A stretch of DNA of 64,000 bases from Streptomyces sp. TRM68416 (lineage in GTDB: Bacteria > Actinomycetota > Actinomycetes > Streptomycetales > Streptomycetaceae), in NCBI RefSeq assembly GCF_014596915.1, contig NZ_JACVWU010000036.1:17097-81096 (forward strand), written 5' to 3'. The notes below the pieces were generated by a model. The model made no database searches. It was not told the origin of the DNA and saw only the letters and a list, made by a program, of their open reading frames with translations. The translations under genes were made by a program, and so were the position numbers. Shown here piece after piece: positions 1-9,331 of this stretch. Numbering within the stretch: the first letter of the stretch is position 1; every line of letters begins with the position of its first letter.

Positions 1-2499
1 GACGTCGCCGAGGCGGCCGTCCTGCTCCAGGCCCGCGGCGAGGCGCTCGACGACCTCGCCGCGTCGGCCGCCCGGGTGCGGGACGCGGGCCTGGAGGCGG
101 CAGGCCGGCCGGGCGTCATCACGTACTCGAAGAGCGTCTTCATCCCCCTCACCCGGCTGTGCCGGGACAAGTGCCACTACTGCACGTTCGTCACCGTGCC
201 GGGCAAGCTGCGCCGGGCCGGTCACGGCATGTTCATGTCCCCCGACGAGGTCCTCGACATCGCCCGCAAGGGCGCCGCCCTCGGCTGCAAGGAAGCCCTG
301 ATCACCCTCGGCGACAAGCCCGAGGACCGCTGGCCCGAGGCGCGCGAATGGCTCGACGCGCACGGCTACGACGACACCATCGCCTACGTCCGGGCGATCT
401 CGATCCGCATCCTGGAGGAGACCGGGCTCCTGCCGCACCTGAACCCGGGCGTGATGTCGTGGACGGACTTCCAGCGCCTGAAGCCGGTCGCCCCCTCCAT
501 GGGCATGATGCTGGAGACGACCGCGACCCGGCTCTGGTCCGAGCCGGGCGGCCCGCACCACGGCTCCCCGGACAAGGAACCCGCCGTACGGCTGCGGGTG
601 CTGGAGGACGCGGGCCGTTCGTCGGTCCCCTTCACCTCCGGGATCCTGATCGGGATCGGCGAGACCTACGAGGAGCGGGCGGAGTCGCTGTTCGGGCTGC
701 GGAAGATCGCGCGGGCGTACCACGGCATCCAGGAACTGATCATCCAGAACTTCCGCGCCAAGCCGGACACGGCGATGCGCGGCATGCCCGACGCCGAACT
801 CGACGAACTGGTCGCCGCCGTGGCCGTCGCCCGCCTCGTCATGGGCCCCAGCGGCTGCATCCAGGCCCCGCCGAACCTCGTCGAGGGCGAGTACGAGCGT
901 CTCATCGGCGCCGGGATCGACGACTGGGGCGGGGTGTCCCCGCTGACCATCGACCACGTGAACCCCGAGCGCCCCTGGCCGCAGATCGAGGAGCTGACCC
1001 GGCGCTCGTCCGCCGCCGGGTTCGAGCTGCGCGAACGGCTGTGCGTGTACCCGGAGTTCGTCCGCCGGGGCGAGCCCTGGCTGGACCCGCGGCTGCGCCC
1101 GCACGTGGCGGCGCTGGCCGACCCGGCCACGGGCCTCGCCCTGCCGGACGCGGCCGTCGAGGGCCGGCCCTGGCAGGAACCGGAGGAGGCCTTCGAGGCG
1201 AGCGGCCGCACCGACCTGCACGCCACCATCGACACCGAGGGCCGCACCTCCGACCGCCGCGACGACTTCGACGAGGTCTACGGCGACTGGGGCGCCCTGC
1301 GCGAGGCGGCGGCGCCGGGCATGGCGCCGGAGCGCATCGACACCGACGTACGGGCGGCGCTGGCGACGGCGGCCGACGATCCGACGAAGCTGACGGACGA
1401 GGAGGCGCTGGCCCTGCTGCACGCGGACGGGGCCGCGCTCGACGCCCTGTGCCGGATCGCGGACGACGTCCGCAAGGCAGCCGTCGGCGAGGACGTGACG
1501 TACATCGTCACGCGGAACATCAACTTCACCAACGTCTGCTACACCGGCTGCCGCTTCTGCGCCTTCGCCCAGCGCCGGACGGACGCGGACGCGTACACGC
1601 TCTCCCTGGACCAGGTCGCCGACCGCGCCCAACAGGCCTGGGAGGTGGGCGCGGTGGAGGTCTGCATGCAGGGCGGCATCCATCCGGACCTGCCCGGGAC
1701 GGCGTACTTCGACATCGCGCGGGCGGTGAAGGAGCGCGTGCCGGGGATGCATGTCCACGCCTTCTCGCCCATGGAGGTCGTGAACGGCGCGACGCGGACC
1801 GGCCTTTCGATCCGCGAGTGGCTGACGGTCGCGAAGGAGGCGGGCCTCGACTCGATCCCCGGCACCGCCGCCGAGATCCTCGACGACGAGGTCCGCTGGA
1901 TCCTCACCAAGGGCAAACTGCCCACGGCCACCTGGATCGAAGTGATCACCACCGCCCACGAGCTGGGCATACGCTCGTCGTCGACGATGATGTACGGCCA
2001 TGTCGACCAGCCCCGGCACTGGCTCGGCCACCTGCGCACGCTGGCGGGCATCCAGCAGCGGACGGGCGGCTTCACGGAGTTCGTGACCCTGCCGTTCATC
2101 CACACCAACGCACCGGTGTACCTGGCGGGCATCGCGCGCCCCGGCCCGACCGTCCGGGACAACCGGGCGGTGACGGCCATGGCCCGGCTCCTGCTCCACC
2201 CGTGGATCCCGAACATCCAGACAAGCTGGGTGAAACTGGGCACCGAGGGTGCCGCGGAGATGCTCCGCTCCGGCGCCAACGACCTGGGCGGCACCCTGAT
2301 GGAGGAGACGATCTCCCGCATGGCGGGCTCCTCCTACGGCTCCTACAAGTCGGTGAAGGACCTGATCGCGGTGGCGGACGCGGCGGGCCGCCCGGCGAAA
2401 CCCCGCACGACCCTGTACGGCGAGGTCCCCGAGGAACGGCAGCGGGCGGCGACGGCCTCCGACGGGCACTTGCCGGAGCTGCTGCCGGTGCTGGACTGA
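1..2499 (+). CDS. fbiC: 7,8-didemethyl-8-hydroxy-5-deazariboflavin (FO) synthase, 5' end outside window
   Basis: FO synthase makes the deazaflavin chromophore of coenzyme F420 from tyrosine and the flavin-pathway pyrimidine 5-amino-6-ribitylaminouracil. The reading frame is open from base 1, so the gene starts upstream of the window; 832 codons are present. It is the fused CofG-CofH form found in actinobacteria. The CofG half has the radical-SAM cluster motif CRDKCHYC (CX3CX2C, bases 160-183) and the CofH half has CYTGCRFC (1537-1560). Both motifs are intact and nothing suggests decay. The GTG at 76 lies inside the conserved N-terminal region and is not the true start. Identity is confident; only the missing 5' end is uncertain. 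Confidence 0.96.
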   Translation, partial: DVAEAAVLLQARGEALDDLAASAARVRDAGLEAAGRPGVITYSKSVFIPLTRLCRDKCHYCTFVTVPGKLRRAGHGMFMSPDEVLDIARKGAALGCKEALITLGDKPEDRWPEAREWLDAHGYDDTIAYVRAISIRILEETGLLPHLNPGVMSWTDFQRLKPVAPSMGMMLETTATRLWSEPGGPHHGSPDKEPAVRLRVLEDAGRSSVPFTSGILIGIGETYEERAESLFGLRKIARAYHGIQELIIQNFRAKPDTAMRGMPDAELDELVAAVAVARLVMGPSGCIQAPPNLVEGEYERLIGAGIDDWGGVSPLTIDHVNPERPWPQIEELTRRSSAAGFELRERLCVYPEFVRRGEPWLDPRLRPHVAALADPATGLALPDAAVEGRPWQEPEEAFEASGRTDLHATIDTEGRTSDRRDDFDEVYGDWGALREAAAPGMAPERIDTDVRAALATAADDPTKLTDEEALALLHADGAALDALCRIADDVRKAAVGEDVTYIVTRNINFTNVCYTGCRFCAFAQRRTDADAYTLSLDQVADRAQQAWEVGAVEVCMQGGIHPDLPGTAYFDIARAVKERVPGMHVHAFSPMEVVNGATRTGLSIREWLTVAKEAGLDSIPGTAAEILDDEVRWILTKGKLPTATWIEVITTAHELGIRSSSTMMYGHVDQPRHWLGHLRTLAGIQQRTGGFTEFVTLPFIHTNAPVYLAGIARPGPTVRDNRAVTAMARLLLHPWIPNIQTSWVKLGTEGAAEMLRSGANDLGGTLMEETISRMAGSSYGSYKSVKDLIAVADAAGRPAKPRTTLYGEVPEERQRAATASDGHLPELLPVLD

Positions 2500-2639
2500 G
2501 GGGGCCGCGCGCGGTGCCGGGCGGAGGGGGCCGCACGCGGTGCCGGCCGAGAGGGCCCGTGCACGGTGCCGGACCGAGAGGGCCTGCGCACAGCAGTACG
2601 ATGATCGGACCCTGTCGGTGAGCTGAGGAGATGCGTGCC

Positions 2640-3194
2640 GTGCCTGCCTCGAAGGTCTGGGTGACCGGTCTGACGGTGGGAGCGATAGCCGTGGTCGCCG
2701 CCCTCGCCGTACAGGCGGACCGGGGCGACAAGCCCGCCGCCGCTGCCGCCCGCCCGAGCGCCTCCGCCACCACCGGCCCCGAGCCCCAGCCCACGGAGTC
2801 CGCCGCCCCGGCCGCCGTACCGGACGGCTCGGGCGCGGGCCGCCGGATCGTCTACTCGCTCGGCCAGGACCGGGTCTGGCTGGTGGACGCGAGCGACTCC
2901 CCCCGCCGCACCTTCGCAGTGTGGCCCGGGACGGTCGACCCCGACCCCGGCACGTACACGGTCGGCACCCGGACCGAGGACCCGATCACCGGGTCCGACG
3001 GCGTGCGGATCGAACACGTGGTGTACTTCGCGGTGAAGTCCGGCGTGAACGTCGCGTTCTCCAACGCCGTGGACGGCTCCTCGCCCCCGCCCGCCGACGG
3101 GGCCCGGACCGGCGGCATCCGGATGACGACGGCGGACGGGTCGGCGCTGTGGACGTTCGGGTCGGCGGGGACGACCGTCGCGGTCGTCGAGTAG
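2640..3194 (+). CDS. Membrane-anchored L,D-transpeptidase-like protein lacking the catalytic cysteine
   Basis: A hydrophobic N-terminal segment (WVTGLTVGAIAVVAALAV) is followed by an Ala/Pro-rich linker and a domain of about 110 residues that follows the YkuD (ErfK/YbiS) pattern: RIVYSLGQDRVWLVD near its start, a PGTYTV turn, then GIRMTTADGSALW and TTVAVV at the end. In active enzymes the last block reads SHGCxRM; here it is TGGIRM, so the nucleophilic Cys is Gly and the His-Gly pair is gone. It is probably a non-catalytic cell-wall-binding relative. The start was put at GTG 2640, 9 nt after GAGGAG; the ATG at 2631 directly abuts that ribosome site. The family is inferred from the motif order. 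Confidence 0.7.
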   Translation: MPASKVWVTGLTVGAIAVVAALAVQADRGDKPAAAAARPSASATTGPEPQPTESAAPAAVPDGSGAGRRIVYSLGQDRVWLVDASDSPRRTFAVWPGTVDPDPGTYTVGTRTEDPITGSDGVRIEHVVYFAVKSGVNVAFSNAVDGSSPPPADGARTGGIRMTTADGSALWTFGSAGTTVAVVE

Positions 3195-3214
3195 ACAGCG
3201 GGGGTAACCAAAAC

Positions 3215-3424
3215 GTGGGCGTGCTGATCCTTTCCGTACTGCTGGCGCTGGTCGTCGGCGGCTGCGTCTGCGTCGTCTGGGCGAGCCGGGGCACCGCCCC
3301 GCGCTGGGCACGCGGGGCGGCAGCCGTGACGCGGGGCGCGGGCGAGGTGGTGGCGGCGCTGGTGAAGTCCAACAAGGGGTCGAACCGGAGCGGCAGCAGC
3401 TCGGACGGCTCCTCCGTCGATTAG
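3215..3424 (+). CDS. Small single-span membrane protein, unknown function
   Basis: A 69-residue protein with one N-terminal membrane segment (VLILSVLLALVVGGCVCVVW) and a basic, Ser/Gly-rich tail ending GSSSDGSSVD. The GTG start lies 20 nt after the preceding stop and follows GGGGTAA, so it is probably cotranscribed with the transpeptidase-like gene. The last four bases overlap tail to tail with the convergent DUF2165-type gene. The family was not recognised; composition and position support a real small gene. Confidence 0.55.
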   Translation: MGVLILSVLLALVVGGCVCVVWASRGTAPRWARGAAAVTRGAGEVVAALVKSNKGSNRSGSSSDGSSVD

Positions 3425-3918
3425 GACTCGGCCGTGCCCGGCAGGTGGTTCACCAGCAGCACGATCCCGCTGAACACGAACACCCGCGTCGCCGCGTCCA
3501 GCCCGTTCCAGTCCCCGGACTGCCACATCGCGAACCACTCACCGCCGATCGCGATGAACCCGGCGCCGAACAGCAGCATCACCATGAGCAGGCCGTACGT
3601 GGAGACCCGGCGGGCGCGGGCCGTGTCGTGACGGGCCCAGAGCCAGCTGCCGTAGATCAGCACGAGGGCGGCGAGGGTCTCCCAGACGATGATCGCGACG
3701 TACGCCGCATCCTGAAGTCCCTTGCTGGTGACGGCCCGCCACATCAGGTCGTCGTCCTTGAACGTCGTGTCCATCGCCAGCACGTGCCGCACGAACTGCT
3801 GGTTCGTCCCGAAGTCCGTGATGTTCCCGAAGGCCACGAGAGCCATGTAGAGCGCGACGGACGCGGTGAGGAGGAGGGCGGTGAGGCGGAGAGCGCTGCG
3901 TGGGGGTGTCGATGCCAT
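3421..3918 (-). CDS. DUF2165-family integral membrane protein
   Basis: A 165-residue protein with about four membrane segments (LTALLLTASVALYMALVAFG, AYVAIIVWETLAALVLIYG, YGLLMVMLLFGAGFIAIGG, VFVFSGIVLLVNHLP). The loops NITDFGTNQQFVRHVLAMD and GEWFAMWQS are characteristic of the DUF2165 family, whose function is unknown. An alternative ATG lies at 3927. It converges on the small membrane protein with a 4-bp overlap and is divergent from the NTPase/TPR gene, with only about 60 bp between the starts. Confidence 0.8.
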   Translation of the reverse strand: MASTPPRSALRLTALLLTASVALYMALVAFGNITDFGTNQQFVRHVLAMDTTFKDDDLMWRAVTSKGLQDAAYVAIIVWETLAALVLIYGSWLWARHDTARARRVSTYGLLMVMLLFGAGFIAIGGEWFAMWQSGDWNGLDAATRVFVFSGIVLLVNHLPGTAES

Positions 3919-3978
3919 GAGGGCCATCCTCCCCCGGGCGGGGTGCCGTGATCCACGGTGATCGAGCCAGAATGAGGC

Positions 3979-6429
3979 ATGGCAGAGGCGCGGTTGACGA
4001 TGCAGGAGCTGATTCGGCAGCGCAGGCGCGCCGGCTTCGTGGGGCGCATCGCCGAACGGGCGGCGTTCCGGCAGAACTTGGACCTCCCGCCCGAGGACGA
4101 ACGGCATCGCTTCCTCTTCCACGTGCACGGCAACGCGGGGGTTGGGAAGACGTTCCTGGTACGGGAGTTGGAGCAGCTCGCCCGGGAACGGGGCGCGTTC
4201 ACGGCCTACGTGGACGAGACGGTGGACAGCCTGCCCGAAACCATGGAGCTGATTAGCCGTCAGTTCCGGGACCGAGGGCGGCGGTTCAAGGAGCTGGACC
4301 GTCTGCTGGCCGCGCACCGCGAGCGACGGCACGAGGCCGAGGCGGCGGCCGCGGCCCTCGCCCCCGAGGAACCCTCGGCGACGAGCCTGACGTTGACCCG
4401 CGCCGGACTCGCGGGCCTGGGCATGGTCCCGGTGGTCGGCCCCTTCGCCGGCGCCCTCGACGCCGACCGGCTCGCCCAGGGCGCCGACCGGCTGCGGGCC
4501 GGGGTGAGCGCCCGCCTGCGCAGTCAGGAGGACGTACAACTGGTCCTGGCACCGGAGCGGGTCCTCACCCCGGTGCTGCTCGACGAACTGACGCAGGCGG
4601 CATCGGCCGTCCCCTGGATCGTCCTGTTCTTCGACACGTACGAGCGGACGGGGCCGTTCCTCGACGGCTGGCTGCACGAGGTGATGACGACCGAGCGTCA
4701 CGGCACCCTCCCGGCCACCGTCGTCGTGGTGACCTCCGGACAGCGCCCCCTCGACCCCGCCCGCTGGGGCGGCTTCGCCGACTTCCTCACCCAGATGCCC
4801 CTCACGCCGTTCACGGAGGAGGAGTCGAGGGGACTGCTCGCGGCCCGGGGCGTGGTGGCCGAGCCCGTCGTCGAGGAGGTGCTGCGCCTCACGGGCGGAC
4901 TCCCGGTACTGGTCTCGACCCTGGCCGAGGCCCGGCCCGCCGATCCGCAGGACGTGGGTGACCCCAGCGCCTCCGCCGTCGAGCACTTCCTCAAGTGGGA
5001 GCGGGACCCCGTCCGCCGCGCCGTCGCCCTGGCCTGCGCCCTGCCCCGCCGACTGGACGCGGACGTGTTCCGGGCGGTGGTGGAGGACGCGGGCGATGAC
5101 GTGCTGTACGAGTGGCTGAGGGGGTTGCCCTTCGTCAGCGAGCGGGGGGAGTGGGCGCAGTACCACGACGTCGTACGGGCGCCGATGCTGCGGCTGCAAC
5201 GCCGACGTTCGCCCCGGGGGTGGGCGGAGCGGCAGCGGCGGTTGGCGGGGGTGTTCGGGCGGTGGCTGGGGGAGGCGGAGGCCGGGTGGGGGGACCGGGA
5301 AGGGCGGGAGCTGTGGCAGGACGAGGCATGGCAGGAACTGCGGCTGGCGGAGACCTACCACCTGCTGTGCGCCGGGGAGCGGGACGCCCTTCCGGCGGCG
5401 CTGCGGGACTTCGTGGCCGCCTGTGACGCCGGGGAGACCGCCGCCGTGCGCTGGGCCCGGGCGCTCGTGGACGCCGGACAGGACGCCGACGCCCGGGACG
5501 CGGGCCGCTGGGGCAGCGACCTGACGGCCGCGCTGGCCGACGGCGGCATACCGGCGGCCCTCGCCCACCTCCTGCGCGGCGCCGTGCTCGACGTACCGGG
5601 GCAGGCCCACGCCCGGACGGTACGGGGCAACGCCCTGCGGGACACGGGCGCCCACGGGGAAGCGCTGGCCGAGTTCGACCGCGCCGTCTCCCTGGACCCC
5701 GGCCTGGCCCGCGCCTACCAGGGCCGGGCCGAGACCCACGCACGGCTGGACGACTACGACGCGGCCGTCGCCGACCTGGACCGGGCACTCGCGCTGGAAC
5801 CGGGCAACGCCCTGTGGTGTGCGATCCGGGGCGAATACCACCGCATTCAGGGCCGCTACGAGGAGACGGTCCGGGACTTGGGCAGGGCCCTCGACCTCGA
5901 CCCGACCCTCGACTTCGCCTGGGCCTCCCGTGGCGCGGCACACCTGCGCCACGGAGACCCGGACGCGGCCCTCCTCGACCTGAACCGTGCCCTCGAACTC
6001 AACCCGGACTACCCGTGGGCCCTCGCCCGCCGGGCCCGCGTCTGGCGCGCCCTGGGCGCCCCGGACCGCCAACTGGCCGACCTGGACCGAGCCCTCGCCG
6101 TCGACCCCGACTGGGCCTGGGGCCTGTGCGAACGCGGCGACGCGCTACGGGCAATCGGCCGCCACGACGAATCCCTGGCCGACCTCGACCGAGCCCTGAC
6201 CCTGGCCCCCGAGTACGTCTCGGCCCGCGCCAGCCGAGGCGCCACACTGGCCGCCCTCGGCCGCCCCGAGGAAGCGCTGACGGACCTGAACACCGCACTG
6301 AGCCGGAACCCCTCCTACGTATGGGCCCTACTCCAGCGAGCCGCCGTCCACCGCACCCTGGGCGCCCACACGATGGCCTCCACCGACGAAGAAAACGCCG
6401 CCTGCCTGTCAGCCGACGCCACGCCATGA
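3979..6429 (+). CDS. P-loop NTPase with C-terminal TPR repeats (STAND/AAA-like)
   Basis: An 816-residue multidomain protein. Near residues 50-60 is a Walker A motif, HGNAGVGKT, and around residue 215 a Walker B-like stretch, IVLFFDTYERT. A helical middle region follows, and the last 270 residues are at least seven tetratricopeptide repeats (for example ALAEFDRAVSLDPGLARAYQGRAE, here cut by description into DPG/DPT/NPD-punctuated 34-residue units). This is the architecture of signal-transducing STAND-type ATPases: nucleotide switch plus protein-binding repeats. No effector domain is visible, so the partner and output are unknown. The start is tentative; ATG 4000 is an alternative. Confidence 0.75.
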   Translation: MAEARLTMQELIRQRRRAGFVGRIAERAAFRQNLDLPPEDERHRFLFHVHGNAGVGKTFLVRELEQLARERGAFTAYVDETVDSLPETMELISRQFRDRGRRFKELDRLLAAHRERRHEAEAAAAALAPEEPSATSLTLTRAGLAGLGMVPVVGPFAGALDADRLAQGADRLRAGVSARLRSQEDVQLVLAPERVLTPVLLDELTQAASAVPWIVLFFDTYERTGPFLDGWLHEVMTTERHGTLPATVVVVTSGQRPLDPARWGGFADFLTQMPLTPFTEEESRGLLAARGVVAEPVVEEVLRLTGGLPVLVSTLAEARPADPQDVGDPSASAVEHFLKWERDPVRRAVALACALPRRLDADVFRAVVEDAGDDVLYEWLRGLPFVSERGEWAQYHDVVRAPMLRLQRRRSPRGWAERQRRLAGVFGRWLGEAEAGWGDREGRELWQDEAWQELRLAETYHLLCAGERDALPAALRDFVAACDAGETAAVRWARALVDAGQDADARDAGRWGSDLTAALADGGIPAALAHLLRGAVLDVPGQAHARTVRGNALRDTGAHGEALAEFDRAVSLDPGLARAYQGRAETHARLDDYDAAVADLDRALALEPGNALWCAIRGEYHRIQGRYEETVRDLGRALDLDPTLDFAWASRGAAHLRHGDPDAALLDLNRALELNPDYPWALARRARVWRALGAPDRQLADLDRALAVDPDWAWGLCERGDALRAIGRHDESLADLDRALTLAPEYVSARASRGATLAALGRPEEALTDLNTALSRNPSYVWALLQRAAVHRTLGAHTMASTDEENAACLSADATP

Positions 6430-6477
6430 GGCGAGGCACCACTGGGTCGACCTCTATTGCGGGGGTGCCGTGTCTCG

Positions 6478-7557
6478 GTGTGGGCCGCCCGCTTCTGGGT
6501 CAGTGTCGTGCTTCCGCGACCCGAGTAAAGGGCGCTGCGCGTCGCCTTCGGCGATGGGCCTGCGGCCCACCCTTGACTCGGCTCGCTCCAGCACGTGGGT
6601 GAAGCGTGCGGGCGGCCCGGGGAGAGCGGGTGGCCGGCCGGGGTGCGCCCCGAGGCCGGTTGCGAGGTCAGGCGGGGTGGGGGCGCGGTCGCGCCTCGCC
6701 AGCACGCCGGATGGGCTTGGCGGCGAACGGTTGGTGGGTGGGCGCGGTCGCGCCTCGCCTGCACGCCGGGCCGGTTCAGCGGCGAGCGGTGGGTGGTGGT
6801 GCGCGTCGGCGGGGTGGCGGGACGCCGGGTGGGCTTGGCGGGGAGCGGTGGGTGGTGGTGCGCGTCGGCGGGGTGGCGGGACGCCGGGCGGGCTTGGCGG
6901 GGAGCTGTGAGTGGGTGGGGCGCGCCAGGTGGCGGCACGCCGGGTGGCGCTGGCGGCCTCGGCCTGTGAGTGGGGCGCGGTCGCGAATGGTGGCGGGGGA
7001 GGGCTGGCGGCGGGTGGTGCCTGGTCGGCCTCATGGGTCTCATGGGCTTCCTCAGTCACAGGACCAGCCGTAATTGGCAGATCTGGGCCAGTCGAAGGCC
7101 CCAAGAAGGCAGGTCAGCAGCAGGTCAGTAGCTCTGAGAGTGGCCCAGATCTGCCAATCACCGGCTGCCAAGTGGCCTGTGGGTCTGGTGTGACGAAGGA
7201 AGTGGCTTCCGGATCGCCTCGCCCCTTGCACCACACCACCGGCCGTTTGTCGCTGAGCTGGCCCGGCGTGCCCCCGCCCCCCTGCTGCGCCCCACCCCCC
7301 TACCGCTCGCCGCTAAGCCCACCCGGCGTGCTGGCGAGGTGCGACCGCGCCCCTCCACCCCGCCTGCCCCGCAAGCCACCCGAGGGTGCACGCCGGTCTG
7401 GCCACCCGCTCTCTCCGGGCCGCTCGCTCGCTTCTCTCACGTGCTGGAGCGGGCCGAGTCAAGGGTGGGCCGTAGGCCCATCGCCGAAGGCGACGCGTAG
7501 CGCCCTTTACTCGGCTCGCGGAAGCGCGACACTGGCCAAGAAGCGGGCGGCCCAACG
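6478..7557. repeat. 1.1-kb gene-free palindromic repeat region
   Basis: No credible gene lies between 6430 and 7558. The left arm (about 6478-6599) recurs as a near-identical reverse complement at about 7436-7557; both contain the block CGCCTTCGGCGATGGGCCT. Near the centre, ATTGGCAGATCTGGGCCA (about 7074) pairs with its reverse complement (about 7142), and CTTCCTCAGTCAC pairs with GTGACGAAGGAAG just outside that. Between arms and centre are GC-rich degenerate units that also match their mirror images, so the whole region is one imperfect giant inverted repeat. Open frames across it on both strands are compositional artefacts. Confidence 0.8.
6660..6960. repeat. Degenerate 59-bp tandem repeat
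   Basis: The unit GAGCGGTGGGTGGTGGTGCG and its continuation recur with a spacing of exactly 59 bp at 6784, 6843 and 6902 (the last diverged), with weaker units upstream at about 6724. The repeat lies in the left half of the palindromic region. It is not coding. Confidence 0.7.
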
Positions 7558-7558
7558 G

Positions 7559-7741
7559 TCACTTCGTCAGGTGCGTGAGGAAGGCGGACCAAGTTGTTGC
7601 GGCGAGGGTGAGGTGTGGATCTGTGGGGTTCTTGGAGTCGCGTACGTGGACCGTCAGTGCGGTGGGGGATATGGCGACTTCGACGCACTCGGGACCTTCA
7701 TTGCTGCTGTAGCTGCTCTTGAACCACGTAAGGGCAGTCAT
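7559..7741 (-). CDS. DUF397 domain protein
   Basis: A 60-residue protein with the DUF397 signature WFKSSYSSNEGPECVEVA and VHVRDSKNP. Such proteins occur beside XRE/DUF5753 regulators across Streptomyces and are thought to act with them in developmental control (WhiJ-like loci). The ATG overlaps the TGA of the upstream XRE gene (ATGA at 7738-7741), so translation is coupled. A GTC-preceding start further upstream (7750) is open but would extend beyond the family's usual N-terminus. Confidence 0.88.
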   Translation of the reverse strand: MTALTWFKSSYSSNEGPECVEVAISPTALTVHVRDSKNPTDPHLTLAATTWSAFLTHLTK

Positions 7742-8550
7742 GTCTCCCACTCCAGTACTTTCTCGATGAAGGCCAACGATTCTTGGGGCGTGAGCGCCTG
7801 CGCGCGGATCATTCCATAGTTGATCTCCAGGGTCTGGGCCTCCCGCGGATCACTGATCAGTCGGCTGAGGAACTGGACCTCCAGGTGCCCCAGAGTCTTG
7901 CCGTCCCTGAGTTTCATCAGCTGAAGAGAGCCGCCCATGCCTGCGTGGTCCTCACAGTCTGTGGGCATCACCTGAATCACAGCGTGCCGCAATCTACCGA
8001 TGTCCAATAGGTGTTCGAGCTGTCGCCGCAGCACCACCCTGCCTCCGATCGGCCGCCTAAGTGTCACCTCCTCCTGGACGAAGGTGATCTGCGGGCGAGG
8101 GGTGCGGTCGAAGATGGCCTTTCGAGCCATGCGTGCGGCGACGAGGCGGTCCATCTCGTCCTCGGGGTATGGAGGCCGCCGCATCGCGTACAACGCCCGT
8201 GTGTACTCCGGTGTTTGCAGGAGGCCGTGGATGTGGTGGCTGGCGTAGGCCCCCAGCTCGACGGCCTCCTCCTCCAGCTTCGCCAGATCCCGCACCTTCT
8301 TCGGATACCGGGCCTCCTCCACGTCCTTCGTCATCGCGGCGATCTTCCCGCCCGCCCCCAGCGCCTCATCGGCCTTGGTCAGAAAGTCAGGCTTGGGGAC
8401 CCTCCGCCCCCGCTCCACCGACGAAACCATCTCTCCGCCGTACCCGATGGCGTCCCCGAGTTCCGGCTGAGTCCACCCGGCAGCCTCCCGCCAGGCCTTG
8501 ATCTGCCGCCCGACCGCCCTGAGTACGGCCGCAGCCTCCTCGTCCTCCAC
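7738..8550 (-). CDS. XRE-family regulator with DUF5753 domain
   Basis: A 270-residue protein. Residues about 8-65 form a helix-turn-helix (VGRQIKAWREAAGWTQPELGDAIGY), and the rest is the DUF5753 domain with HIHGLLQTPEYTRAL and the VQFLSRLISDPREAQTLEINYG end block. This class represses or activates together with an adjacent DUF397 protein. The first gene of a two-gene minus-strand operon with the DUF397 gene; a divergent ATPase gene starts 113 bp away. Start GTG 8550 follows GGGGAAGAC. Confidence 0.9.
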   Translation of the reverse strand: MEDEEAAAVLRAVGRQIKAWREAAGWTQPELGDAIGYGGEMVSSVERGRRVPKPDFLTKADEALGAGGKIAAMTKDVEEARYPKKVRDLAKLEEEAVELGAYASHHIHGLLQTPEYTRALYAMRRPPYPEDEMDRLVAARMARKAIFDRTPRPQITFVQEEVTLRRPIGGRVVLRRQLEHLLDIGRLRHAVIQVMPTDCEDHAGMGGSLQLMKLRDGKTLGHLEVQFLSRLISDPREAQTLEINYGMIRAQALTPQESLAFIEKVLEWET

Positions 8551-8663
8551 GTCTTCCCCTCCCGACGTACAAGCCGTACGGCCCCGGCTCCCCGCCGGAC
8601 AGTCACGTTCCGTACCGGAGTCGTTGCTGTTCAGCGTAGGAACGGACGAGCACGCTGAGTCGC

Positions 8664-9098
8664 GTGAACCAGGAATCCCTTCCCCAAGTAACCCTCCCTG
8701 CGCACCTCTTCATGGTTCAGTTGTCCGCAACTCGAAGAGGTGCTCGACTCGCCCGGCTGCTCACCGAGCGTCAACTCGCCGACTGGGGGCGCCCGTCCGA
8801 GCCCGCGGAGCACATCGTGGCCGAACTCGCCGCGAACGCCGTGCTGCACGGCCGCGTCCCGGGCCGTGACTTCCGCCTGACGCTGAGGCTGGACGCGGCC
8901 GGTGCCCTCCGTATTGAGGTGACCGACCCCCGGGGCGACCGGATCCCGCGCATCCCCGACCTGGTTGCCGAGGAGGCGGAGTCCGGGCGCGGACTCCGTC
9001 TGGTCATGGCGTACGCGGACCGCTGGGGCGTGGACCGGGCGCCACTGCCCTGCAAGACGGTGTGGGCGGAAGTTGCGCCGGATCGCGCAGACCCGTGA
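8664..9098 (+). CDS. HATPase-domain protein (anti-sigma-factor kinase-like)
   Basis: A 144-residue single-domain GHKL ATPase. The N box is VAELAANAVLHG and the G1 box is IEVTDPRGD; a GRGLRLVMAYADRWG glycine motif follows. This is the RsbW/SpoIIAB-like fold common in Streptomyces. Divergent from the XRE/DUF397 pair, it completes the trio typical of WhiJ/AbaA-type loci. Partner sigma or anti-anti-sigma factors are not visible. A GTG start was chosen. Confidence 0.87.
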   Translation: MNQESLPQVTLPAHLFMVQLSATRRGARLARLLTERQLADWGRPSEPAEHIVAELAANAVLHGRVPGRDFRLTLRLDAAGALRIEVTDPRGDRIPRIPDLVAEEAESGRGLRLVMAYADRWGVDRAPLPCKTVWAEVAPDRADP

Positions 9099-9331
9099 CC
9101 GTGCCTTCCGCTCCGAGGAACCGGGCAGATGCCGCGACTGCCGGGTGGCCCGCACAAGCGGGACACCCGAGCGGCACGTGGCGTAGCCAAGGCTGAAACC
9201 CGAACACTCCGGATCACTCCCGACCACTTACCGCACATCCCGCATACCCTTCCGCCCCTGAACCGACCGTTCCCGGTCGATTACAGTGCTGAGCTGTCGT
9301 ACGTACGGACGGTGTCCGCGGGGAGGTCTTG

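Noticed and set aside
3919..6072. Long minus-strand frame opposite the NTPase/TPR gene
   Set aside because: It is the complementary-frame shadow of a well-supported plus-strand gene and has only Pro/Gly/Arg-rich composition there.
6430..7558. Several open frames of 60-300 codons on both strands
   Set aside because: They lie in the palindromic GC-rich repeat, have no family pattern and mirror each other; treated as artefacts.
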